From CAYXVU01 sp964468725 (GTDB taxonomy: Bacteria; Acidobacteriota; Blastocatellia; UBA7656), in NCBI GenBank assembly GCA_964468725.1, contig CAYXVU010000303.1:1-6478 (forward strand): a stretch of 6,478 nucleotides of DNA. Direction: 5' to 3'. The notes below the pieces were generated by a model. That model searched no databases and had not been told where the DNA came from. It saw only the letters and a list, made by a program, of their open reading frames with translations. A program made the position numbers and the translations under genes. Below are positions 1 to 5,822 of the stretch, piece by piece. The stretch's first letter is position 1. Every line of letters starts with the position of its first letter.

Positions 1-12
1 GGATTGCTCAAC

Positions 13-33
13 TGGAGTGACCCGGTTTCGTGG
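13..33 (+). repeat. Possible left terminal inverted repeat of an IS3-family element
   Basis: The stretch begins TGGAGTGACCC and lies 53 bases before the start of the decayed orfA. IS3-family elements begin with TG and usually place orfA 50-100 bases inside the left end, so position and first bases fit. The matching right end is not in the window, so neither the repeat nor a target-site duplication can be confirmed. This is inference from position and terminal dinucleotide only. Confidence 0.3.
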
Positions 34-65
34 GCAGAGAAACATCCATCGGAAAAGAGTCCACG

Positions 66-277
66 ATGCCCAAAACACATCCATCTTACCCAGAGAAATT
101 CCGACGGCACAGGGGCGATCTTCTCCATACCGGATGCTCTACTCAGCAGTTAGCTAAAGAGTTCGAGCCTTAGGCTCAGGCCATCAGTAACCAGTCAAAC
201 AGGCTGATTTTGACAATGGCTGTCGAGATGACGGGCTGACTTCGACTGCGCGCGATGCGTTGCTGCGTCTACGCCGC
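66..277 (+). pseudogene. Decayed IS3-family transposase orfA (N-terminal helix-turn-helix protein)
   Basis: Reading from the ATG at 66 gives MPKTHPSYPEKFRRHRGDLL, then TQQLAKEFEP, which is the characteristic start of IS3-family OrfA (usual form MPKxxPxYPxEFR...ELAREFEPSAQAI). The serine codon after EFEP is now TAG (171-173), consistent with a TCG to TAG change. About 25 bases further on, near 195-196, one base is missing. From 197 the family sequence continues in another frame as KQADFDNGCRDDGLTSTARD then LRRL/RR, matching the usual KQADLDxGxRxDGLTxxERxELxRLRR. Similarity stops at about 277, so the C-terminal leucine-zipper part, orfB (DDE integrase) and the right end are missing. GGAAAAGAG at 51-59 would have been the ribosome site. 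The gene is dead, a relic downstream of the permease gene. Nothing else recognisable is present in positions 1-304. Confidence 0.85.
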
Positions 278-304
278 GTATTGAATGAACCAACACCGGA
301 AGGG

Positions 305-1246
305 TCAACAGACGATCTCATCAGCTTCATCCGGCGGTCGAGAGTCCGGTTTGAGCTGCCCTAAGACAATTCCGATGAGCGCCAAACTCGCGCCCACCAG
401 CAGAGAGAGGCTCAGGTGTTCACCAAGGAGCAGAGTGGACAGAGTCAAACTGATAATCAATTCGAAGGTGCCGATCTGTGCGGCCTCCGCGCTGCCCAGT
501 TTCTCAAGCCCCGCATAGAATGAAAGTATGGCGATGACGGTGGACAACAGGCCAATCCCCAAGACGACCATCCAGGCTCTGCCCGACAACGCGCTTAGCA
601 ATGAAAACCGCAAACCGCCTAACCCGACAAAGCCCATTGCTGCGAAACTGATGACATAAAGCGCCACTGTCTGCGGTCGGCTCCCCTGTAATAATCGCCG
701 CGTAGCAATTACGTAGGCCGCATACCAGGCCGAACCGGCGAGGGCATACAGTAACCCGGCACTCCATCCGCTGGTTGCAGAAGCTGACACGCCAATCACT
801 AATCCCGCAGAGATGACTAGCGCCCCGATTCGTATCTGCCTGTCCGGTTGCTCGCGCAGGATGAGCCAATCCAGCAGGATGACAAAAACCGGATAGCTGA
901 AAAAGAGCAGGCTCACGGTGGAAGCGGGCGCGGCCTCGAATGCTTTGAAGAAGAACGTTGAGAAGATGCCATACCCTGCCAGCCCGAGTGCGGCACAGGT
1001 AGCCATCTCTTTACGCGTGATCCGCAGCGAAGGGCGGTCGAAGAGCGAAAAATAGCCCCATAGCGCAAGGGCTGCGACCAGAAATCGCAAGGTCAGTAAC
1101 GACGCGGCATCGAGACCTTCGTGTTGTCCGAGCCGAGCGAATAATCCGAGCGTGCCAAATCCAATGGCCGAGACCGCCACTTGCAGACGACCGAGCAACT
1201 TGCGATTCGAACCGGCGGGTTTCAGAGCAACGAGCCAACTCTTCAT
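305..1246 (-). CDS. EamA-domain (drug/metabolite transporter superfamily) permease, 10 TM
   Basis: Inner-membrane permease of the DMT superfamily, made of two tandem EamA repeats (about residues 20-155 and 160-300), each about five helices. Visible family traits are the GLFARL/RFLVAALAL start of repeat 1, the SYPVFVILLDWLILREQP end of repeat 1, and the FELIISLTLSTLLLGEHLSL plus GASLALIGIVL end of repeat 2 with its conserved glutamates. Length (313 aa) is normal for the family (about 280-320). A TTG at 1279 would add 11 residues. I chose the ATG at 1246 because GAGG lies 8 bases upstream, whereas the ATG at 1252 has GAGG only 2 bases away. The gene lies 138 bases after the pucR-like gene on the same strand, so the regulator may control it. 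DMT members export or import amino acids, nucleosides, sugars or other metabolites, and the sequence gives no substrate. The hydrophilic tail PDSRPPDEADEIVC runs up to the IS3 relic. Confidence 0.9.
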   Translation of the reverse strand: MKSWLVALKPAGSNRKLLGRLQVAVSAIGFGTLGLFARLGQHEGLDAASLLTLRFLVAALALWGYFSLFDRPSLRITRKEMATCAALGLAGYGIFSTFFFKAFEAAPASTVSLLFFSYPVFVILLDWLILREQPDRQIRIGALVISAGLVIGVSASATSGWSAGLLYALAGSAWYAAYVIATRRLLQGSRPQTVALYVISFAAMGFVGLGGLRFSLLSALSGRAWMVVLGIGLLSTVIAILSFYAGLEKLGSAEAAQIGTFELIISLTLSTLLLGEHLSLSLLVGASLALIGIVLGQLKPDSRPPDEADEIVC

Positions 1247-1294
1247 CTCCATATCCTCATTCTGTACCTTCTCAATCAACAGGCATCATCTTCC

Positions 1295-1366
1295 GGCAAG
1301 TTGCCAGCCAGGACAACGGGTGATTGAACCGATGCGAGGCGGGTGCGGTTGTGCTACAAGCACAGC
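1295..1366. promoter_or_regulatory. Two short dyads between the pucR-like and eamA genes
   Basis: The 138-base gap between regulator stop (1385) and permease start (1246) holds GGCAAGTTGCC (1295-1305, 5-base arms around one base) and TGTGCTACAAGCACA (1350-1364, 6-base arms with a 3-base loop, extendable by a G-U and a G-C pair). No T-run follows the second on the minus strand, so it is a poor intrinsic terminator. Either could be an operator for the upstream PucR-type regulator or an mRNA hairpin. The role is inferred only from position and symmetry. Confidence 0.25.
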
Positions 1367-1384
1367 GCGCGGTATGGACATGAT

Positions 1385-2563
1385 CTACTCTTGATCGGCA
1401 AGCAAGCGACGGGCAAGCAAAGCGATTTGCAGATTGAGGCGAATATCGGCGCGGTTGATGTCGCACCCTAAGACGCGGCTGATATTTTCGATTTGATAGG
1501 TCACCGTGTTGCGGTGCAGGCCTAAGGCCCGCGCCGTAGCGCGCAGATTACCGTTATGACGCAAAAAGGTTTCTAAGGTCACCAGCCAACTGGTCTGCTG
1601 TTCGCGGTCGTGGTGGATCAGCGCCTGGAGGTATTGCTCCGTGAAGCGTTGCAGTTCCACATCGTCTTTGAGTCGCAGCAACAGAGTCCAGACGCCCAGA
1701 TCATCGTAGGAGTAGATCGTTCGGGTATCCGCCATCAGGCTGGTCACATACAAAGCGGCGCGCGCTTCGCGGTAGCTTGCGGGAAAATCTGTGACTCGCT
1801 TTGCCAGACGCCCGACGCCAACCCGCAAGCCGGAGGCCGGGGACTGCTCGAAATTGGTTGCCAGTGAGCGAACGAAGGGCTGTTCAGAATCGGCGCGTAC
1901 CCCGACGGCAAAGATGCCGATGACGAAATTGGGTTTGCTGAAAAAGACGCCGCGTTTGGCTGTATGGTTGAATCGGCTGATGAGGTTCCGCATCTGCTCA
2001 TCGCTCAATTGCTGATTGAACAACCCATCGGCAGGTTGCGCCAGCAGGATAACGTACGCCTGTTTGGCCTCTAATCCGATGGCGCTCAACCGGGTCAGCG
2101 TCTCTTCATCATCGGGGAGATTGCCTGCCAACAAGGCTTCCAGCAGATACTCTTTTTCGGCAACCGATGATTTCACCGCGAGGCGTCGCAGAATCGCTTC
2201 GGTCACATCAACAAAGGGCGTTTCGCGCGGCAACTCGATCAAGGGCAACCCGTATTCGTCTGCCAATTGACGCATGTGCAGCGGCGTTTGTGGCAAGTAA
2301 TCTTTTGAGACCAGTACGGCAGCGACCCTTTTTTCGGCAGCTTCGCGCAGGTATTTCGACTGGGCTTGCGGGCTGTCGTGAATGCCAAGCCCGGAGGTAA
2401 TGAGCACCTCTCCGCCTTTCACCCACTCGGCGACATCGGGCATATCAATGATGTGCGTCCAGCGAATGGGATTATCGAGGCCGCGATGGCCAGCGACGAC
2501 TTCCGCCGTCTTCAAGACCTGAAGTGTCAGCGCTTCTCGTACCGTCAAACTCATGCGGCTCAT
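1385..2563 (-). CDS. PucR-family transcriptional regulator
   Basis: Cytoplasmic DNA-binding regulator of the PucR/CdaR type. The N-terminal PucR ligand-sensing domain (about residues 5-130) opens with MSLTVREALTLQVLKTAEVV and contains GGEVLITSGLG and the LPLIELP segment. A middle GGDEF-like region (about 155-275) follows, with GLRVGVGR and SYREARAAL. The C-terminal PucR helix-turn-helix (about 325-385) reads LETFLRHNGNLRATARALGL then HRNTVTYQIENISRVLG. All domains are intact. Several starts exist: GTG 2611, ATG 2605, ATG 2563 and ATG 2554. None has a good Shine-Dalgarno. I prefer 2563 (or 2554) because the conserved domain begins there and the earlier starts only add a non-conserved leader. 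PucR relatives control purine degradation, sugar-acid use or proline/polyamine metabolism. The only neighbour that could be a target here is the downstream EamA permease. The effector is unknown. Confidence 0.9.
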   Translation of the reverse strand: MSRMSLTVREALTLQVLKTAEVVAGHRGLDNPIRWTHIIDMPDVAEWVKGGEVLITSGLGIHDSPQAQSKYLREAAEKRVAAVLVSKDYLPQTPLHMRQLADEYGLPLIELPRETPFVDVTEAILRRLAVKSSVAEKEYLLEALLAGNLPDDEETLTRLSAIGLEAKQAYVILLAQPADGLFNQQLSDEQMRNLISRFNHTAKRGVFFSKPNFVIGIFAVGVRADSEQPFVRSLATNFEQSPASGLRVGVGRLAKRVTDFPASYREARAALYVTSLMADTRTIYSYDDLGVWTLLLRLKDDVELQRFTEQYLQALIHHDREQQTSWLVTLETFLRHNGNLRATARALGLHRNTVTYQIENISRVLGCDINRADIRLNLQIALLARRLLADQE

Positions 2564-2633
2564 TATGCTAGGGCGCGGAAAACGTGACAACTCGGCAATC
2601 GCCATGAGCACAGGAAAGAGGCGGACGGCAAGT

Positions 2634-3134
2634 TCAGAGTTGTTTAATCATCAGGTAACCGTCATCGCCGCTGGTGTAATAATGCGGCATGCGGCGGATG
2701 ATTTTGTAGCCGATGTCGAAGTAGAGTTTTTGCGCGACCACATTTGCGGTGCGAACTTCGAGGCGCACGGTGCGCACGCCTTTTTCCCGAAAGCGGTGCT
2801 CTAATACCTGCATTAACTGTCGCCCCTGTCCGCGTCGCCGATGATCGGGGCTGACGGCGAGGGTGACCACGTGGCCGATGTTATCGGGTTCGACCATGCC
2901 GACGATGAAAGCGGTCATCTCGTTGGTCGCATCCATGAGTTTGTAACAGATGGCTTGATTGTGAGCCAGCAGGTAGCGAATCGTTTCGCGGTCGTAAGCT
3001 TCGCCATCAGTGAAGCAACGCTGGTCGAGCCGCCAGCATTCGTTCAAATCATCAAAACTCATTCTTCGCAGCATCGGTTCGGGCGAACCGATCAAAGCGC
3101 CATCGAGTTTCTGTTTTCGCCACCTCGGCCACAT
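2634..3134 (-). CDS. GNAT-family N-acetyltransferase, RimI-like
   Basis: Acetyl-CoA-dependent acetyltransferase with the full GNAT fold in 166 aa. Motif A is VTLAVSPDHRRRGQGRQLM (residues 90-108), with the pyrophosphate-binding R-R-G-Q-G (100-104). Motif B is LEVRTANVVAQKLYFDIGY (125-143), where N131 and Y138 are the usual RimI/Ard1-type positions. The end, HYYTSGDDGYLMIKQL, resembles the RimI tail. RimI acetylates the N-terminal alanine of ribosomal protein S18. This copy has a charged N-terminal extension (MWPRWRKQK) and need not share that substrate, so I give no gene symbol. The start at 3134 is favoured by GGAAAG seven bases upstream. ATG 3179 and TTG 3212 would lengthen it, but TTG 3212 lies almost at the start point expected from the TATAAT at 3228-3223. 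It is divergent from nurA and lies 70 bases before the pucR-like start, possibly one transcript. Confidence 0.85.
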   Translation of the reverse strand: MWPRWRKQKLDGALIGSPEPMLRRMSFDDLNECWRLDQRCFTDGEAYDRETIRYLLAHNQAICYKLMDATNEMTAFIVGMVEPDNIGHVVTLAVSPDHRRRGQGRQLMQVLEHRFREKGVRTVRLEVRTANVVAQKLYFDIGYKIIRRMPHYYTSGDDGYLMIKQL

Positions 3135-3222
3135 ATCGAAGCTTTCCGAATGAAAAAGCGGGTTTCGCGTAAACCGCATGCGACAGCCTACAATACCGTG
3201 CGCCGTTGCCAAATGCGCTCGT

Positions 3223-3258
3223 ATTATAAGCTAACTGCTACGCGAACGCATCAGTCAA
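3223..3258 (-). promoter_or_regulatory. Minus-strand promoter elements for the GNAT gene
   Basis: Reading the minus strand, a perfect TATAAT occupies 3228-3223, about 90 bases before the preferred GNAT start at 3134. A TTGACT hexamer lies at 3258-3253, but 24 bases separate them, too far for a standard pair. With TTGACT as the -35 the better-spaced but poorer -10 is TAGCTT (19 bases). The location in a divergent intergenic region supports promoter activity. The exact element pairing is unsure. Confidence 0.4.
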
Positions 3259-3297
3259 TTTCGTCTGTTTGACTTCCGCCAGCCGACGGCATAGGCT
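3253..3297 (+). promoter_or_regulatory. Plus-strand promoter for nurA with a mirrored -35 dyad
   Basis: TTGACT at 3269-3274 (5 of 6 to TTGACA) is followed after exactly 17 bases by TAGGCT (3292-3297, 3 of 6 to TATAAT). This predicts a start near 3304 and a short leader of about 19 bases to the ATG at 3323. The same hexamer occurs inverted at 3253-3258 (AGTCAA), making a dyad AGTCAA-N10-TTGACT that could also bind a dimeric regulator. This is read directly from sequence. Function is inferred. Confidence 0.45.
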
Positions 3298-3322
3298 GTG
3301 GCTGTCACACGGAACCGGCGCG

Positions 3323-4510
3323 ATGATTCATCGAGAAAAAATTCTTGCAGCACTCACAGACCGTCAGTCGGAATTCCTGACCTTCGAACAGGGGCGTCGC
3401 ACTCAGTTTGAACTCTATCGCCATCATCTCGATCAACTGAGCAACCTGCCACAAGACCAATTGCGCGAGCAACTCAGTCTGTCGGCAAGCCCCGGCGCGG
3501 TTCCTGTCGAAGCCTTTCTGCCCGACACGGCGTTCATTGTTCCCTTTCCTCACCCGTTTCACCATCGGGAAGAAGCACGACAATGGGCTTATGAAACGCT
3601 GCTCGGACGCACCACCTTTGCCGCCGACGGCAGTCAGATTTTGCCAAGCAAAGATTATTCGCTGCCCGTCGCCGCAGTTCAGGTCGGTTGGTTCGAAAAT
3701 CCGCATCAACCCGGCGTGCCCTATGCGAAAGACTTGGCCTTTGAAATCCTCACGCCTGCGGAGGTGATGGTGCGTACCGGCAGCGACACCGAATTTTCCG
3801 AGCAGATCGTTCACCGGCAACGCTACCGCATGGAATGTGAGGCGCTCAAACGGCTCATGCGGGCAGCAGCGCAGCGTGGATTCACTGCCGATAAGCCGCC
3901 CGTCGCGTTCTTCGATAGTCTGTTGATCATTTCGTTTGCCGAATTGTTGCCGCCCGAACAACGCGAATTTTACGTTGCCGAGATCGTCGCGCTGCTCGAT
4001 ACTTCACGGCAAACCGGCATCCCTCTCGTCGGCTACGTAGACACCAGTTTGGCGCGCGATTTGGTGAACCTGTTGCAAACCGTCTTTGCCTTAGAAGATT
4101 CGCCCCAAATATCCGATGCGCCGTTACTGGCGACGCGCCTGAAATGGGGAGACCGCACGACCCTGTTTCGTTCGGCGCGACGCGGCATCCTCGAAGATTA
4201 TGGCGAACGGTGGCGGCGCGAAATCGGCTTTATCTATCTGCAAACGTCGAGCGATGCGCCGCCTTCGCGGCTCGATCTGCCGATGTGGGTGTACGAGCAA
4301 GGCTTGCTCGATTATCTGGTTGACACGGTGCGCGGTGAGATCATCGTCGGCAATGGCTATCCCTACGTCATCGAGTCGGCAGATCAAACCGCCGTCTTGA
4401 CGACGCGCGACCGCGAGGTCTTCTATGCAACTTTTCAGGAGTTTGCCAAACGTGCAGGCCTGCACCTGCACATTGCGCGCAAAGCCATCAGCAAAGCGCA
4501 GAGAAGGTAA
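3323..4510 (+). CDS. nurA: NurA-domain nuclease (5'-3' DNA end-resection nuclease family)
   Basis: NurA is an Mn-dependent 5'-3' exonuclease/ssDNA endonuclease that acts on DNA ends with the hexameric HerA translocase. In this 395-aa protein the nuclease core begins at TTFAADGSQI, with the metal-binding D102 of the DGS motif. A second acidic motif follows at VAFFDSLLI (D198-S199). GYVDTSLARDLV (237-248) is the usual third motif. The C-terminal block is GNGYPYVIESADQTAVLT (343-359), then a basic ARKAISKAQRR tail. Residues 1-90 form a helical region (REKILAALTDRQSEFL), as in bacterial NurA. I use the ATG at 3323. A TTG at 3269 would add 18 residues, but it lies inside the probable -35 hexamer. 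GGAA about nine bases upstream is a weak ribosome site. The partner gene 91 bases downstream encodes a HAS-barrel protein. No HerA ATPase is in the window. Recognition is by motifs, not by search. Confidence 0.88.
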   Translation: MIHREKILAALTDRQSEFLTFEQGRRTQFELYRHHLDQLSNLPQDQLREQLSLSASPGAVPVEAFLPDTAFIVPFPHPFHHREEARQWAYETLLGRTTFAADGSQILPSKDYSLPVAAVQVGWFENPHQPGVPYAKDLAFEILTPAEVMVRTGSDTEFSEQIVHRQRYRMECEALKRLMRAAAQRGFTADKPPVAFFDSLLIISFAELLPPEQREFYVAEIVALLDTSRQTGIPLVGYVDTSLARDLVNLLQTVFALEDSPQISDAPLLATRLKWGDRTTLFRSARRGILEDYGERWRREIGFIYLQTSSDAPPSRLDLPMWVYEQGLLDYLVDTVRGEIIVGNGYPYVIESADQTAVLTTRDREVFYATFQEFAKRAGLHLHIARKAISKAQRR

Positions 4511-4512
4511 GC

Positions 4513-4599
4513 TTCCGGTTATCGCAAACGGTAAAAAGGCAAAACCGACTCCTTCCCGTTGCACAACGATAACCAGAAACTAGAAACCAGTAACCGGAA
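4513..4599 (+). promoter_or_regulatory. Competing inverted repeats covering the HAS-barrel gene's ribosome site
   Basis: Two bases after the nurA stop lies TTCCGGTTA (4513-4521). Its exact reverse complement, TAACCGGAA, is at 4591-4599, immediately before the ATG at 4602, and contains the only Shine-Dalgarno-like GGA. Overlapping the same left arm, GGTTATCG (4517-4524) is exactly complementary to CGATAACC (4567-4574). The two pairings are mutually exclusive, and only the first hides the ribosome site. A ribosome stopping on nurA would cover the left arm. Pairings are read from the sequence. A coupling or switch function is inference. Confidence 0.4.
4571..4598 (+). repeat. Heptanucleotide tandem repeat, four copies
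   Basis: Four consecutive 7-base units read AACCAGA, AACTAGA, AACCAGT and AACCGGA, with one or two changes from the first. The array ends four bases before the HAS-barrel ATG, and its last unit supplies the GGA of the ribosome site. It resembles the short tandem heptamers found between genes in cyanobacteria and some other phyla. Units are far too short for a CRISPR. Confidence 0.65.
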
Positions 4600-4601
4600 T
4601 C

Positions 4602-5195
4602 ATGAAGATTGCCAAGATTGTAAAATCGAATTCGCACGTTGATTATATTGGCCGCGTGTTGGATCGGTTAGAAGTTGCGACGCCGCCTTCGCCGAAGGAT
4701 TATCGCTTCGGTCAGTTCGTCAGCCTGCCGACCGGCGCGACCAAGCCGATTGGCATCATCTACAACTCGCAACTCATCAACCCCGAATACGGGCGTTTGG
4801 GGCCACGCTTGGCAAGTTCTCCCGCGCTCAACGAAGTCTTCAGCCCCGACTTAGTAGATGAACAAGGCGTGTTGATCGGCATCTTGCTGGTCGGTTGGAT
4901 GGATGAAAACTCGCGCCCGCATCAGGGCATCCCGCGCGATGTGATTGCCGTCAATACGGCAGTCGAGCGCATGAGCGAAGCCGAGGTGGCCGCTTTCCAC
5001 CGCGATGCCGATGGACGCATCAACTTGCACTATTACGCACAGACGCTGACGCACGCGCGTCAATTTGCGCCGCAACTCTTGCTGACCGTGCTTGACCAAT
5101 TGGAAAGTCTATTCGGCAACCAAGCACAAGCCGAACTCGCCGTGTTGCGCCGCACCCTCAACTGGCAAGCGATCATGCAGAACAAAATGTCGTGA
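4602..5195 (+). CDS. Free-standing HAS-barrel domain protein, probable NurA/HerA partner
   Basis: The protein (197 aa) opens with MKIAKIVKSNSHVDYIGRVL, a beta-barrel start like the HAS (HerA-ATP synthase) barrel that forms the N-terminus of HerA. FGQFVSLP and PIGIIYNSQLINPEYGRLGP continue the barrel (36-67), and GVLIGILLVGW (89-99) is a further strand region. The rest (120-190) is helical, with HYYAQTLTHARQFAPQLLL and VLRRTLNWQ. There is no Walker A or B motif, so it cannot be an ATP-driven translocase itself. In archaea the HerA HAS-barrel is the surface that binds NurA, and here the gene directly follows nurA. It is therefore probably an adapter linking NurA to an ATPase encoded elsewhere. 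The start is fixed by the conserved first residues. The ribosome site is only CCGGAA and may be occluded by RNA pairing. Domain assignment is from recollection of the family. Confidence 0.8.
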   Translation: MKIAKIVKSNSHVDYIGRVLDRLEVATPPSPKDYRFGQFVSLPTGATKPIGIIYNSQLINPEYGRLGPRLASSPALNEVFSPDLVDEQGVLIGILLVGWMDENSRPHQGIPRDVIAVNTAVERMSEAEVAAFHRDADGRINLHYYAQTLTHARQFAPQLLLTVLDQLESLFGNQAQAELAVLRRTLNWQAIMQNKMS

Positions 5196-5215
5196 GCGTT
5201 TCTACGCCGCCGGTC

Positions 5216-5275
5216 ACAACCGAAAAGCGCCTTACTGCCAGACCTGTAAGGGCAGAAGCTGCGCTTTTCGGTTGT
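5216..5275. terminator. Bidirectional hairpin terminator between convergent genes
   Basis: ACAACCGAAAAGCGC (5216-5230) and GCGCTTTTCGGTTGT (5261-5275) are perfect 15-base inverted repeats. Inside the loop, CTT (5231-5233) can pair with AAG (5256-5258) and CTGCC (5235-5239) with GGCAG (5251-5255), giving about 23 pairs in all. A competing inner pairing is CTTAC/GTAAG (5231-5235/5246-5250). The GCGC core followed by TTTT on each strand is typical of an intrinsic terminator read from both sides. It lies 20 bases after the HAS-barrel stop and 9 bases after the stop of the convergent DUF5658 gene. Confidence 0.75.
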
Positions 5276-5284
5276 CGAAACAGC

Positions 5285-5608
5285 TTAACCGAAGACGGCA
5301 ATTAGCATGTGATAAAAGGTGAGAAGCCCATAAATACCGGCGCAGAGTTTGATGCCGAGCCGCGCCGAACGCAGATACGCAAAGCGGTAACAAAAGAGCA
5401 TGCCGGTAACGGTCACCGCCATCTTGACAAGGAAAAACAGGAGCGCATGGCGTTGAATGAGCGAATCCATCAAGGGATTGCCTTCCAGCGCAACGCCGCG
5501 CCCGATGTGTTGCATGGTAGCAATTGCGTCATAGCCCGACATCACAATGACCGCCAACATATACATGAACATTTTCTTATCTTGAAGGGAGCTTTCTATC
5601 CTAACCAT
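5285..5608 (-). CDS. Small membrane protein, DUF5658-like
   Basis: A 107-residue hydrophobic protein with three or four predicted membrane helices: about 13-33, 55-75 (LLFFLVKMAVTVTGMLFCYRF) and 84-105. Conserved-looking features are D27 and T31 in the first helix (GYDAIATMQHIG), then the E-x-N-P motif (LEGNPLMDSLI, 42-51), then K62 in the second helix (FFLVKMAV). This D-T / E-x-NP / K layout is that of DUF5658, a family without a known function. The ATG at 5608 is well supported by GAGG five bases upstream. It is convergent with the HAS-barrel gene and divergent from the AlbA_2 gene, so it is probably its own transcription unit. I assign no biochemical role. Confidence 0.8.
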   Translation of the reverse strand: MVRIESSLQDKKMFMYMLAVIVMSGYDAIATMQHIGRGVALEGNPLMDSLIQRHALLFFLVKMAVTVTGMLFCYRFAYLRSARLGIKLCAGIYGLLTFYHMLIAVFG

Positions 5609-5822
5609 AGTGACCTCGCCTGCTCAGTTCTAGCAATCGAAAACGTGTTCCGCTGCTCGCGGTTCCAAAATTCTCTCCAGATGACAAAATGTATAATGCC
5701 GCCGAAATTCTTTCGCAAGCGACCTGGCGCTACCCTGTTCGGGTGAGCCGATTCCCGGCGCACACCGACGCATTCGTGCCCTATCACTTAATTTGATACA
5801 ATGCCGATTTTGAGAAAAAGAT
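5609..5822. promoter_or_regulatory. Divergent intergenic region with two plus-strand -10-like motifs
   Basis: This gap separates the minus-strand DUF5658 gene from the plus-strand AlbA_2 gene. It contains TGATACAAT (5794-5802), an extended -10 twenty bases before the ATG at 5823, with only a poor -35 (TTCGTG, 5773-5778, spacing 18). It also contains a perfect TATAAT (5692-5697) further upstream. Both are followed by GCCG (TATAATGCCG, TACAATGCCG). No convincing promoter for the DUF5658 gene was seen on the minus strand. No RNA gene or protein of meaningful length is apparent here. Confidence 0.4.

Noticed and set aside
2841..3272. Plus-strand open frame of 143 codons across the GNAT gene
   Set aside because: Antisense to the GNAT motifs. 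Histidine- and aspartate-rich shadow text with no domain.
3269..3322. TTG start adding 18 residues to NurA
   Set aside because: The TTG is part of the likely -35 hexamer, the extra residues (SRRHRLWLSHGTG) are not NurA-like, and the ATG at 3323 fits the family start.
3305..3961. Minus-strand open frame of 218 codons inside nurA
   Set aside because: It lies fully antisense to a well-supported nuclease gene, has no recognisable domain, and is a normal by-product of GC-rich codon use.
4124..4564. Minus-strand open frame of 146 codons over the 3' end of nurA
   Set aside because: Antisense to conserved NurA motifs, arginine- and alanine-rich shadow composition, no family resemblance.
4571..4598. 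CRISPR-like array
   Set aside because: Units are seven bases and directly adjacent, with no spacers and no cas genes nearby.
5309..5746. Plus-strand open frame of 145 codons over the DUF5658 gene
   Set aside because: The minus-strand frame has clear membrane helices and a strong ribosome site. The plus frame has neither.
5698..5748. 16-codon peptide after the TATAAT at 5692
   Set aside because: Its ATG would overlap the start point region with no ribosome site. There is no other support.
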